Assembly (NCBI GenBank): GCA_008694505.1
Contig: VZDJ01007747.1
Location: 28,025,209-28,089,208, forward strand
DNA from: Cyanoderma ruficeps
Lineage: Eukaryota; Chordata; Aves; Passeriformes; Timaliidae
Reading direction: 5' to 3'
DNA: 64,000 bases
Within the stretch, counting starts at the first letter, position 1. Each line of letters opens with the position of its first letter. The notes beneath the pieces are model-generated. The model had not been told where the DNA came from and ran no database searches. It saw only the letters and a program-made list of their open reading frames with translations. Shown here in pieces: positions 26,301-36,065 of this stretch. The translations under genes and the position numbers were made by a program.

Positions 26301-28279
26301 GCTGCGATCAAAGAGTTATAAGATAATATAATATTCTTTTTTAGAGGAAGTCAAGCTTCTCTTTCAGTGGAATCTTATTTCTGCCTAGATTTTATATCCT
26401 TCAACTTACAGATACATAAAGCTGTTTATAGACCTGAAACTGATAGCCATTTAAAAATGTTTAAAAATTTCTACAGAAAAAATGAGCTTTTGACATATCA
26501 CAAACTACATATACTTCTGCTCATATACTTTTGTAGGTTATATGGAAACTTCTCCTTATTTTCCTCTCCAAAGAATCCCCATTGTATTTTTATCTCCTCA
26601 TAAAACATTCACTAAAGCAAACAGAATATTCAGGTAGCAATATTCTATTTTATGTTTCCTGTACTCTGTAAAAGAGCTTTTTTTATTTTGATTTATGTTT
26701 CATTGCCCCCTGCTGTTTGATAAAGAACCTTTTTTTTTAAGAATCAACATCTCAGTCTACTTTCTTTACTAATGAAAAAGGAATTGGATTTGAAATCATC
26801 TCCTCATATTCAATATGTGCAATTTTTTTAACCTGAAAGAAGAAGCATTCAGATAGTGCAGTCAGTCATTCAATTAAACTATTATGGAAAGGCTGCAAAA
26901 TGAAAAAAGTGCATTTAATTGCCATTTCCTGTCTTACACAAAATAATGAGAAGCTTAAATAGTATTTTCATATGCAGTGTTTCATCCCTTTTTAGTTACT
27001 GTCTTGAGATACACAATGCCTCATGGGAAAAGGAGTTTTCCTTATATATGCAGATCTATTAGCCCCTACTCCGTGAGGAGGATTCTCTGTTGTTTGATGA
27101 GACTTTTCACTCAGATATTCTCATCACCTATCTCAACATAGTTCTTTTCATTTTAAAATTTATTTACCTGAAAAGGCTGAAGCTCTTACTGATGTTCATA
27201 TATTTCTTCTGGAAGTTACACAAAAATTTTGCCCAAGCAATATTTTTTCACTCGGATAAGAATATCTACAAGACTTCTCTAGTGGGATCTTAATATTACA
27301 AACCTAGATATGACAGATATTGACTGTGTCCACCAGCAAAAAATCTGTGTCTGTTTACCCTATGAATCATTCCCTTCTTCAATTAATCTCTCTCATGCTA
27401 GGAGAGCAATGGGTCTAGCAAAATGATTTTTTTTTTTTAATAAATGAGATATATAGCAAATAACAGCAAAAGCTTTGTGTAAAAGGCTTCCATAAGTCAC
27501 AAAATCTCATCAGTATCATTAGAATTGTGGGACTATAGTTAGTTGTGGGTTTACTTTAAAAACTGATTTTGGAAAAGTTACTTGGACTTTTAACCCAAAC
27601 CCACAGATATTCTGTAAGGCAACTGAAGCCCATGCAGAAGAACAGTGACAAAAGAACAGTTACATTTGTACCACTGCCACTACACCTGAGGGGTAGATCT
27701 ACCAACATGAGGGGGAGCTTGAAGACTCAGGCTTAAATCTGGTTTATCTTGGCTGATTAGATAGCCTGAATTAAAACCTCTGGTATCTGGCTGCACCAAA
27801 CAGAGAGAGCATGACTTACCCACAACAGCTTCTTTAGTAATATGTCATTTTATTTCAGTTTGTCAGAGGCAAACTAAGAACACAGTCAATTAATTAGCTC
27901 AGATGACTTGGATGACTTGATAATTTGTCTGAGCCCTGAGGCTTCTTATTAAATATCCACAGTTTATAATGTAGTACAGAGCTGGAATAGCAAAGCCAGA
28001 TCAGATGCTGTGTAGGTGTGTTACATCAGTATAAATGCTCAGCTCTATACGAGTTAATTTAGAATATTCCTCGCTTAAGGGAAGAAGCAGCTACAGATAG
28101 TGCCACAAATGCATGTTTTTTCTGCTTCTCAGCTAATCATAATCACAAGTCCTTTTTGTGCAAAAGATTTATAGCCTTTATCTGCCCACATCACAGAAAA
28201 GTGAAGAACTAAGCTGACTGCACAAAGAATTACTTCAAAATTACCAAATGCCAGGAAGATTTACTTCAAAAGGAATTTT
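23328..28279. other. AT-rich unique sequence, no gene seen
   Basis: No exon or named repeat recognised in 5 kb. The 121-codon frame at 24992-25357 is low in complexity at its C-terminal half (Cys/Trp-rich) and has no domain. A CTCF-like core is at 26703-26716 (listed separately). 26800-26960 is A/T-rich but non-repetitive and could be conserved non-coding sequence; that cannot be judged without alignment. Confidence 0.5.
26701..26716 (-). promoter_or_regulatory. Candidate CTCF-type core motif
   Basis: The minus strand reads ACAGCAGGGGGCAATG, which contains the CAGCAGGGGGCA form of the vertebrate CTCF core. The GC-rich core is notable in strongly AT-rich surroundings, but a single motif match has a high false-positive rate and no partner site was identified. 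Confidence 0.3.
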
Positions 28280-28910
28280 TTTTGGATTTTAGTAAGGCTT
28301 TTGATACTGACCCTCAAAGTATCCTGAACAAGTTGTCCAGCTGTGGGATGAGCAGGTTGGTGGTGTTCTGGCCAGGACTGAACAACAAGGCTCAAAGGTT
28401 TGTAGTGGGTGGGGCTACAGCTGTCTGTACAGCTAGTGGCGCTCTGCAGAGTTCAGTTCTAGGGACAGGTCTGTTCCTCCTAATGGAGGACTTGAATGCA
28501 CCCTGTGGTGCAAGGAGTTGAGGGGTAACATCATTGCTCTCTGCATCTTCCTGAAGAGGGGAAGGGGAGACAGAGTCCTGCTTCCTTTGACCCACGAGTA
28601 GGACATATGTGTGTTGTTTAAAGCTGAGGCAGGGGAGGTTCAGACTGAATATTAGGAAGCATTCCTTTATTGAGAGGATAGTCAAACCTCGGATCAGGCT
28701 TAATAGAAAAGTTGCTGATGCCCCAAACTTGTCAGTGTTAAAGAGGCATTGGATCTCCATAACATACTTTAACTTTTGGTCAGCCCTGAAATGATCAGGC
28801 AGTTGGACTAGATAATCACTGTGGGTCCTTCCAACTGAAATATTCTGTTCTGTTCTGTTCTGTTCTGTTCTGTTCTGTTCTGTTCTGTTCTGTTCTGTCC
28901 TGTCCTGTTC
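28280..28910 (+). mobile_element. CR1 LINE 3' fragment with (TTCTG)n tail
   Basis: The first open stretch encodes DFSKAFDT, the CR1 reverse-transcriptase motif containing the first catalytic aspartate, and the 79-codon frame 28282-28521 continues through GMSRLVVFWPGLNNKAQRFVVGGA. An internal deletion then joins RT directly to the far 3' region: TGAAGAGGGGAAGGGGA, AGGGGAGGTTCAGACTGAATATTAGG (28630 region), and GATAATCACTGTGGGTCCTTCCAAC near the end. The usual ATTCTATG octamer tail is replaced by about a dozen TTCTG pentamers (28847-28910). The catalytic YxDD region is absent, so the copy is dead. The 174-codon minus-strand frame is the antisense of this element and its tail. Confidence 0.9.
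28847..28910. repeat. (TTCTG)n pentanucleotide microsatellite
   Basis: Roughly twelve tandem TTCTG units with TTCTG-to-TCCTG changes near the right end, followed directly by an assembly N at 28911. It grew from the CR1 3' tail. Confidence 0.95.
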
Positions 28911-28911
28911 N
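28911..28911. other. Single N at the end of the pentanucleotide tract
   Basis: The undetermined base sits at the edge of (TTCTG)n, suggesting the true tract length is unresolved. Confidence 0.95.
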
Positions 28912-31232
28912 TTCATGGGGGAAGGTATAAGGAAAAAAAACTTCAGAGAAATCAGAAGGTGACATTAGGAATTTGGGAGAGAAAAGAAGAAAATTTCTAC
29001 AGAGGCATGTGCATGCTCAACAGCAGCAAAAATAAACTGTAGTCCAAGGTGTAGCACTGGAACCTTTGGTAATAGTGTTATTATGAATTTATGAGTCTGT
29101 ATCTTGTTCATCTTGAAACACTCCCATCCACTCATACATATCCACATATTTCAGCTTTATTTGCAAGCACACCCCACTGGATCCAAAGTTCATATCCATA
29201 AAACAGGAAAATATGTATTTACTTCTCCAGAAATTTGTCCCACAATCTTTATTCTGGTTAGTGCTGCTCTGTATTTTTCCTGAAACTGAGCAGAAAGTGT
29301 TATAATGTTTTCAAATTTTGTTTACGATATCTTAGTATCGTTACCAACTAAGAATTTGTTTGCAGTCTTGTCCACAGCTGGAAATTGTTGATTGAAAAGC
29401 TTGAATGATAAATTATCATTGTTATTTATATAGAAAGGTTTAGCATGTTACTACAAATCAATGATGTTAATGTTTTTCTCTTAACTTTCTGGCTGCAGCA
29501 TTTATTGTTTTTATATTAATTGAATCTTATTTTTGAGTTCTGGAATTCATTTATGCAATTATTTAGCAACATAGCTATTGGCTATGAAACTTATCCCTCT
29601 TCCAGCTTATTTGTAACTTACAAGTGAGCACTGTGCTGCACAGGTCTATCTAAGATAAACCCTAAGTGTGTATTTTCACATTTGGGATAATTTTCTAGTG
29701 AGTTCTCTTCTTCAGTGATGCACTACTCTGATTTTTCATCCTGATCATTGCCTTCATTTATTTTGTAAATTTTTCACAACTTTTTGAAATATAGGTTCTG
29801 TCTGGTTTTCTTCCTAGATATTCGACAGTTTTCCCAAGAACTATATTTCTAGAAAATGCCTTTTTGTGCCACTTTAGCACTCCAATATTTTTATCACTTT
29901 AGTATCCCAATACTTTTCTTTGTTTCTCTTAAGCGTCTGTTCCTCTTAAAAGGTTTGTATGTTCTTTATATCCATACTTATTGTTTTTATTCTTTCTAGA
30001 TTACAAGTGTCAGAGATCATTTCTTTTGACCAATATATGTAAAATAAATTAGGTTGAGTATGTGCCAAATCTGAGTCTTGATGTCAGATGTAGGTGTTGT
30101 ACAATACCACAAAGACTACTGATTAGTTTTGTAGATATGAAGAATTCTATACCACAGTCTTTTTTTGATGCTAGTTGCAAATTTTTTCTATTCTATAACA
30201 AAGTTTAATGAGGTAGAAAATCTTACTTTTTTATATAGAAATGAAAGAAATATTCAGAAGAACTGCTTCTGTACAGGTTTTGTTTCTCTCAGTCACATTC
30301 TTTTCTTGCAGTGCACCTGAGGTCTCACTATCCTCCCTAACAACGCCAATTGTTCCAGCTTATTGGCTTGCTCATAGAAACAACAGAAGCTGTTTCCAGA
30401 ATGTAATTTAGTACAATATTTTATTATCGAAATAATTGTGCAAGAATGCTTGTTAGGTACTTATGAGACATAAGGCTACGTCTGAGATATTTCTCAGCTC
30501 ACATAACCTATTCTTCCCAAAGAAGAAACTACACACAATCAATCATATATAAATATGTAAAAAACCATTGATGATATACCATAATAATAAATTAATATAG
30601 ATATTGTATATTTGCTATTGCAGGTTGCACTTCAGAAGTTCTTTTTTGTTTTCTATTATGTGTCATAGAAAAACCCTTTTTTTCATTAAGACAAACAGGT
30701 CTTAATGACATGCAAAGTAAAGAATATGTTTGAGGTAAATCAGAACCAGTCTGTGTTAGTGACTGCTAATTTAGATTCTTTGATAAAATACATACACATC
30801 TGGATACCTTCATAAAATGGGGCAACTTATTATTATTGTTTTTTACAAATTCTGATCACAACCCTGCTATTCTACATAAACTCCAAATAAACATTAAGAA
30901 ATAGTCATTGTTTCAACAGGCCATAATGTAATCTATGTGGGAAAGAAAACCAGAGAAAAATCATTCTTACTTGTGAGGTTAGATGATAGTGGTTCACAGA
31001 AATTTCACAGACAGGTGATAGAAAGAGCATCTTATTTCCAAAAGGGATTCGAACTTGTAATTACCCATAACTTATACCCATGTAGAAGGAGAAAAACTAT
31101 TAGCCTTCCATACATACTAAGAGGAAATATCACATGGATTTTTTTTTCCACGTTTATCTGCAGATATTCTAGTTCTGTAAACAAGACTAGGCTCCATTGA
31201 CAGAAGCCAAACAGCATTGTTTCAAAGCCAAA
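28912..31232. other. AT-rich unique sequence, no gene seen
   Basis: No gene or named repeat recognised. The 87-codon frame at 30937-31200 has no domain and no splice context that I can support. Confidence 0.55.
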
Positions 31233-31493
31233 GGGGAATGATTTCAAAATTAAAGAAAGCAGGTTTAGATTAGCTATTAGGAAGAAAAATCTTTACTGTG
31301 AGGATAGGGAAGCATTGGAAAAAGTTGCCCAGGGAAGTAAATGCCTCATCCCTAGAGGTGCTCAAAGCAAGATGGGATGGAGCTCTGAGTAACAAGGTCT
31401 CGTAAAAGATGTCACTGCCCATGGCAGGGGTGGTTGGAATTACATGATTTTTAATGTCCCGTCCAACCCAGGCCATGCTATGATTCTATGAAT
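31233..31493 (+). mobile_element. CR1 LINE 3' fragment
   Basis: A typical CR1 3' end: TTAGATTAGCTATTAGGAAG, GTGAGGATAGGGAAGCATTGG, AAGTTGCCCAGGGAAGTAAATG, CCTAGAGGTGCTCAAAGC, GGCAGGGGTGGTTGGAATTA, then the octamer tail CTATGATTCTATGAA at 31479-31493. About 260 bp remain, 5'-truncated. Confidence 0.93.
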
Positions 31494-31922
31494 ATTGACT
31501 TCCACATATGCATCTTGTTATTGTTGTTTTCTTCTGCATGACAGCTGTAGGATAAGAAATAATAAGCTGAAATCAGGACACTGAAACAGTCTTGCCTCAC
31601 AATATATTGATTGAGAGAAGACTCCCTACTCAGAGAGTGCTTCCACCAGATGATTATAGGCAGATAGCCCAGATGTTCAGATCTAACTCACAGAGTTTTA
31701 TTTAAACCGTTCAGGTTGAAAGATGAAAGCACATTTTACCTGGATTGTTGTTTGGAGTCATGCTTGCATCTCTTTGCAATATTTTCAGGATGATAGCAGA
31801 TGTGTGATAATAAAATTTGAACCACACTACTCTGGCAAGTTCCAGCACTGAGCCAAAAACAAGAAAATCTGTTCAGAAATCTCTGCTTCTGAAGTTTTGC
31901 ATGAACTTTCAAGAGTTTCATC
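31494..31922. other. Unique sequence between two CR1 remnants
   Basis: No gene, RNA or repeat seen. Confidence 0.55.
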
Positions 31923-32000
31923 ACAAAATCAGAGAATTCACAAGTTTTAAAAGGACCTCTGGAAATCATCTAGTCCAAGCCCCCAGTAAGGCAGGTTCAT
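31923..32000 (-). mobile_element. CR1 LINE tail fragment, antisense
   Basis: The plus strand shows ATCAGAGAATTCACAAG, then AAGGACCTCTGGAAATCATC, TAGTCCAAGCCCCCAGTAAG and GCAGGTTCA, the reverse complement of a CR1 3' end with its degenerate octamers at the left. Only ~78 bp remain. A (TGTT)n run follows directly. Confidence 0.8.
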
Positions 32001-32020
32001 GTTTGTTTGTTTGTTTGTTC
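32001..32020. repeat. (TGTT)n microsatellite
   Basis: Five TGTT/GTTT units immediately beside the antisense CR1 remnant. Confidence 0.85.
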
Positions 32021-33057
32021 AATTTATGTGTTTGATAGTAGAATTCATTAGAAATTTTGGGGCTTTTTTTATTTTGGATTTGGGTGAAAAGCTGATTGAC
32101 CTTTTTTTATGGAATACTAGGTATACTAAATTCACAGCCATGCTATGTGTGCCAAAGGAAAAAGGAGCACTTGTGGATGCTTATATATTTATTTTTACAT
32201 ATACATTGTATCTATGTATATATGTAAAATTTGTAGACACATATATATACACATTGCTGTTTGTCTATGTGTATAGGCCCCTGTAAAGAGTGATAAAAAC
32301 CATGAGAAAAACATTGTTTCTGTACAAATGTAATAAAGAATGTTATAAATATTAAGAAAGTGAGGCAGCTGTATACTTTCTCATTATCTTCACCATTCGA
32401 TGCATAATTCTAATATGTATTTCTGCCAGTGTCAAAGGTTAACCCTGAATATAAAATTATTATTATTATTTTATTCATGAAGTTCCCCTTTAGCATTATA
32501 CTACATGAGTTTTCACCATATCCTCTTTGTGAGTTGAAATACTTACTGCAGATACAAAACTGCACAAGCCTTTCATAAACTCAGTCACAGTGAGAATTAG
32601 TCTTCGTGATGGTCTCATTCCCATGCCTTTATTGATTCTTCTGACTGTCAATTGCAGAGATCATTGTCTCTACCCCATGGTTTTGTTTGCTGTCTTATTC
32701 AGAAAGACCTTTTATGTGGAATTAGCTATTCATCCAGAAAAACATATCACAGCTACAAATTGCAAAGTATCCATTTTAGGTGACTTGATTGGTCTTGAGG
32801 TCAGATCTTTATTTTTCTATGTGATTTTAACAACTGGATCTTTCTGTTGATTGGTCAGTTGTTAATATACTTCCTACACTCTCAGTGTAACATTCTAACT
32901 TGCAAAGGAAAGCCTTTAGTACTTAGTCATGATGGCCTGTATACTGAAGTCTCATTTCACCTTAAATTTTCTCACTGTTACAATTTCAGAGAACAAAGCC
33001 TGTGATACTTATATCCTTCCTTTTGTAAATGTGGTGTACTGATCTTAACCAGTCACC
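32021..33057. other. AT-rich unique sequence, no gene seen
   Basis: TA-rich tracts lie at 32180-32260 and a short (TTA)n at 32457-32472. The 86-codon frame at 32590-32850 shows no domain. Confidence 0.55.
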
Positions 33058-33211
33058 TGAGGTGGGTGGACCTTGGTAGACTGACAGGTATGCAGCAAGA
33101 TGCTCTAGCAATCCTCTCCACAAACAAGACAGGGGAGAGAAAATATAACAAAAAGTTCATGGCTTGAGATGATGACAAGGAGATCACTAAGCAATTACAG
33201 TCATGTGCCAA

Positions 33212-33378
33212 GCAACTGAGAGATGGGACTTCAAAAGAGGGGGTGCAAAAGTGATCCAAGAAGGGAGCCTTAAGTCAAAGCTTCAGCAAAAATAGGTCAG
33301 AGTTCAAACAAGTCTAAGCTGTTGCCTATTGCCTAGGTCTGAGTTGAAGTCAGAGTGAAAAGGAGTTGAAGTCAGGTT
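33212..33378. repeat. Direct repeat, copy 1 (period 257 bp)
   Basis: Begins GCAACTGAGAGATGGGACTT and ends GTTGAAGTCAGG. Nearly identical to 33469-33632. The differences seen are GGGAGCC versus GGGACCC and a 7-base length change near 33331-33345. Confidence 0.93.
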
Positions 33379-33466
33379 GTAGTGGTTTGAAAACAAACCA
33401 AGTGAGAGGCTCCAAGTCAGAAAATATAATTTAATAAGAAGAAAGAAAAAAAAAAGGTAGAATAGA

Positions 33467-33467
33467 N
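33467..33467. other. Single N at the duplication junction
   Basis: An undetermined base directly before the second copy of a ~160-bp direct repeat. Confidence 0.95.
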
Positions 33468-33468
33468 A

Positions 33469-33632
33469 GCAACTGAGAGATGGGACTTCAAAAGAGGGGG
33501 TGCAAAAGTGATCCAAGAAGGGACCCTTAAGTCAAAGCTTCAGCAAAAATAGGTCAGAGTTCAAACAAGTCTAAGCTGAAGCCTAAGTCTGAGTTGAAGT
33601 CAGAGTGAAAAGGAGTTGAAGTCAGGTATATT
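33469..33632. repeat. Direct repeat, copy 2 (starts next to an N)
   Basis: Partner of 33212-33378. The copy begins two bases after the N at 33467, so the duplication may be real or may come from joining two haplotypes or overlapping contig ends. Confidence 0.93.
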
Positions 33633-34210
33633 CTCACAGTACAGTGTTATGTACTTGTTACAACCCAAATAGGTCACTGCCATACACAGTCACATCCTTA
33701 AGTGAGAATTTCCCACCAACTGCAGATAGCCTATTGTTCACGTTATTTGGCAGCCTTTACAAAACTGCATAGTCTCAAAGACCTTGACAGTTACATATGC
33801 AGTTCTTTTCCTAGTTCTTATTCATATCTGTGGTCTGCTTACACAACAGTTTGTATTTTACCAAGGCCAGGATATCTCTATTTCTGTTCTATCTTTCATC
33901 TTTTCTCCCATAGTCATAGGCAGACTAGACTGTACTTGGGTGAAGTTAGTTTAGTTTTTTAGCAGTTAATAAAAGAGTAGGATAATAAGAAATAAGAACA
34001 AATCAAAAAACACCTTCCCCACATCCCTTCCAGGCTCAGCTAAACTCTCATCTTTTCTACCTTCTCCTCTCTGGTGCTGCAGGGGGACTGGGAATGGGGG
34101 TTGTGCTCAGTTTGTCATAAGTCCTGCCAGGAGCTTGCTCCTGCAAGGGTTTTTCCTTGACTCCTTTCCTCACAGCTTATTGTGAAGATTTTATAACTTC
34201 ATCCTACCTA

Positions 34211-35696
34211 GACCCAGTACAGTGAACAATAATGTACATGACTAGAAATGCTATGCTATTTTGCGCATACAGGGATCATGCTCCATCAAAAATAAAAAAA
34301 AATCCTTAGAGTGTTATTTTAAAATTATATAAATCATTATAAAATGAAATAAATGAGCTAGTCAAGCACTTACATTTAGAATAGTAGAATCTACCATCAT
34401 GAAGCATTTTAAATCAGGTTAAATGCAAACAAAGTTATTTTTCAAAAGTTTCTGATAGGAAGAGATATTTAATTCTTTGAACTTCTGACAATAAAGAAAT
34501 AAATAACTTAAAAGAAAAAAAATCAACAAAGGCAAAATAAACCCAACCAAACACAAACTCTTCAGGGAAACTTCAGCAAAGTTTTGGGTTTGTTTTTCTC
34601 TTTCCCCAGTGTATTGATTATTTTGTGACAGTCAAACAAGATAGATTTTGTAAAATACTGGAAGAAAATGACAGTATTACTGGTTTGTAATGATGATATA
34701 GAGTGATTGTTTTTTTTTTTTTTTGCAAATACTAGAAAAGGTGAAGATTCGCATTTTTTCCTAAGTTGAAATTCACTAGGGATTTAAGAATGTATTCAAA
34801 ACTGTAATTGCAGATGAAGTTTCTGAAAGCCAAGACACAGATGCCAATAACAAAGAAGATGCTACCAAGCTATGCCAGAGAATATTAGAGAGAGTAGAGG
34901 CACAAAGGTGCTGACAATGTCCCAAACAGTAAGGCTGAAGTATGCCTGGCGATACATAAGAGCTGTATCTATTAGAGTATGTCTAATATTCATGACTGGC
35001 AAGAAACTACTAAAAAAAGATTTACAAGAAATGTAACACTTTAGGTTTCCAACATGAAAGTTCATATGTCTTCACACTTTATAATGTTATGCAAATTGAG
35101 ATTTACATGGAGCGAGTCTGAGGCAAAATTTGTAGACTATAAATTTTTGCCAAAAGCAATAGGTAAGCAACATTTGAACAAACCTCCCTCCCCAAGATTA
35201 ACAGGAATGTAGAAAAAACATTTAAGACCTGAATTTGTGTTTAAACACAGAACCTAAGTCAAGTGTTTTTCAAGTTTAAAGTATTTTCCGTTTATGAGCT
35301 TTCCTTCCAAGCAGAGAACATAGAGTGAATGTTAATGCTTGTCTACACTAAATGCATGTATATTTGTATGAGAGAGAAAAGGGAGTTCTTTTAGCAAGAA
35401 TGTACATGGAAACTTCAAAATTGAAGGAAGCTTGTCTTTCCTTGCCTTTTTAAGATTTTCAGCTGAAATGAGAGCTATTCAGTGTTTTTCTCATCCTCTT
35501 TTCTCTGGCTCTGTTTCTAAAGTTTGAACTTCTCATAAGTGTTTCTCTTTTTCATTATTTTGGAATACATGAGAATATTACATTAAATTTACACATAACT
35601 TCTAAGGAGGAATAAAAATATTGGCCTTTTCACAAGCCTACATGTTAGTACCATGTCAAGTACTGACTCAAATGCTGCCCTATTGATATGCATAAA
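34211..35696. other. AT-rich unique sequence, no gene seen
   Basis: Poly-A/poly-T runs at about 34291-34299 and 34709-34725. No gene or named repeat recognised. Confidence 0.55.
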
Positions 35697-36065
35697 CAGA
35701 GGAGACTGAAGGGAAACCTCATTGTAATCTAAAACTTCCTTGTAGGGGTAAGAGGAGGGGCAGGCACTGATCTCTTCACTGTGGTGACCAATGACCAGAC
35801 CAAAGGAACTGGCATGAAGTTGTGTCAGGGGAGGTTTAGGCTGGATATCAGGAAAAGGTTCTTCACCCAGAGGGTGGTTGTGCACTGGAACAGGCTCCCC
35901 CGGGCAGTGGTCACAGCACCAAACCTGACAGAGCTCAAGAAGCATTTGGACAATGCTCTCAGGTACATGGTGTGACTCTTGGGGATGGTGCTGTGCAGGG
36001 CCAGGAGTTGGACTCAGTGATCCTTGTGAGTCCCTTTCAGCTCAGGTAATTTTGTGATTCTGTGT
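35697..36065 (+). mobile_element. CR1 LINE 3' fragment
   Basis: A well-preserved 3' region: AAACCTCATTGTAATCTAAA, GAGGGGCAGGCACTGATCTC, GGAGGTTTAGGCTGGATATC, AGGAAAAGGTTCTTCACCCA, GAGGGTGGTTGTGCACTGGA, ACAGGCTCCCCCGGGCAGTG and the octamer-type tail TTTTGTGATTCTGTG. It retains more CpG than its flanks, so it is younger than the 18-kb and 31.9-kb pieces. The frame 35781-35975 and its antisense are the remains of the element. Confidence 0.94.

Larger units (their letters stand above)
33205..33911. mobile_element. Nested insertion inside the family-1 LTR
   Basis: About 707 bp lie between two copies of AGTCAT (33199-33204 and 33912-33917) within an LTR that is otherwise continuous. Placing the boundary one base earlier gives an insert starting TGTGCC and ending CTCCCA (33204-33910), with TG...CA ends and a 6-bp site that differs at one base. 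Inside it are the direct repeats 33212-33378 and 33469-33628 and an N at 33467. The segment 33379-33466 starts TGTAGTGGTTTG and holds an ATTTAATAAG stretch, like the end of another LTR. Most likely an ERV LTR, orientation uncertain, possibly distorted by assembly. I do not recognise the family. Confidence 0.65.
33058..34210 (-). mobile_element. ERVL-like LTR (family 1), minus strand, split by an insertion
   Basis: The left piece (33058-33203) is the reverse complement of the family-1 3' end: TGAGGTGGGTGGACCTTGG, then AGACAGGGGAGAGAAAATAT, then GATCACTAAGCAATTACAG. The right piece (33918-34210) continues it: AGGCAGACTAGACTGTACTT, GTTAGTTTAG, AGAGTAGGATAATAAGAAAT, AAACACCTTCCCCACATCCC, CTGCAGGGGGACTGGGAATG. 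The two pieces join in register once 33205-33911 and one AGTCAT are removed, matching the order in the plus-strand copy at 22541-23327. The LTR fades out near 34210, so its 5' half is missing. Confidence 0.8.

Noticed and set aside
28392..28916. 174-codon open frame on the minus strand, the longest in the window
   Set aside because: It is the antisense of a CR1 fragment and its (TTCTG)n tail; the start is a repeat-coded run of charged residues next to an N.
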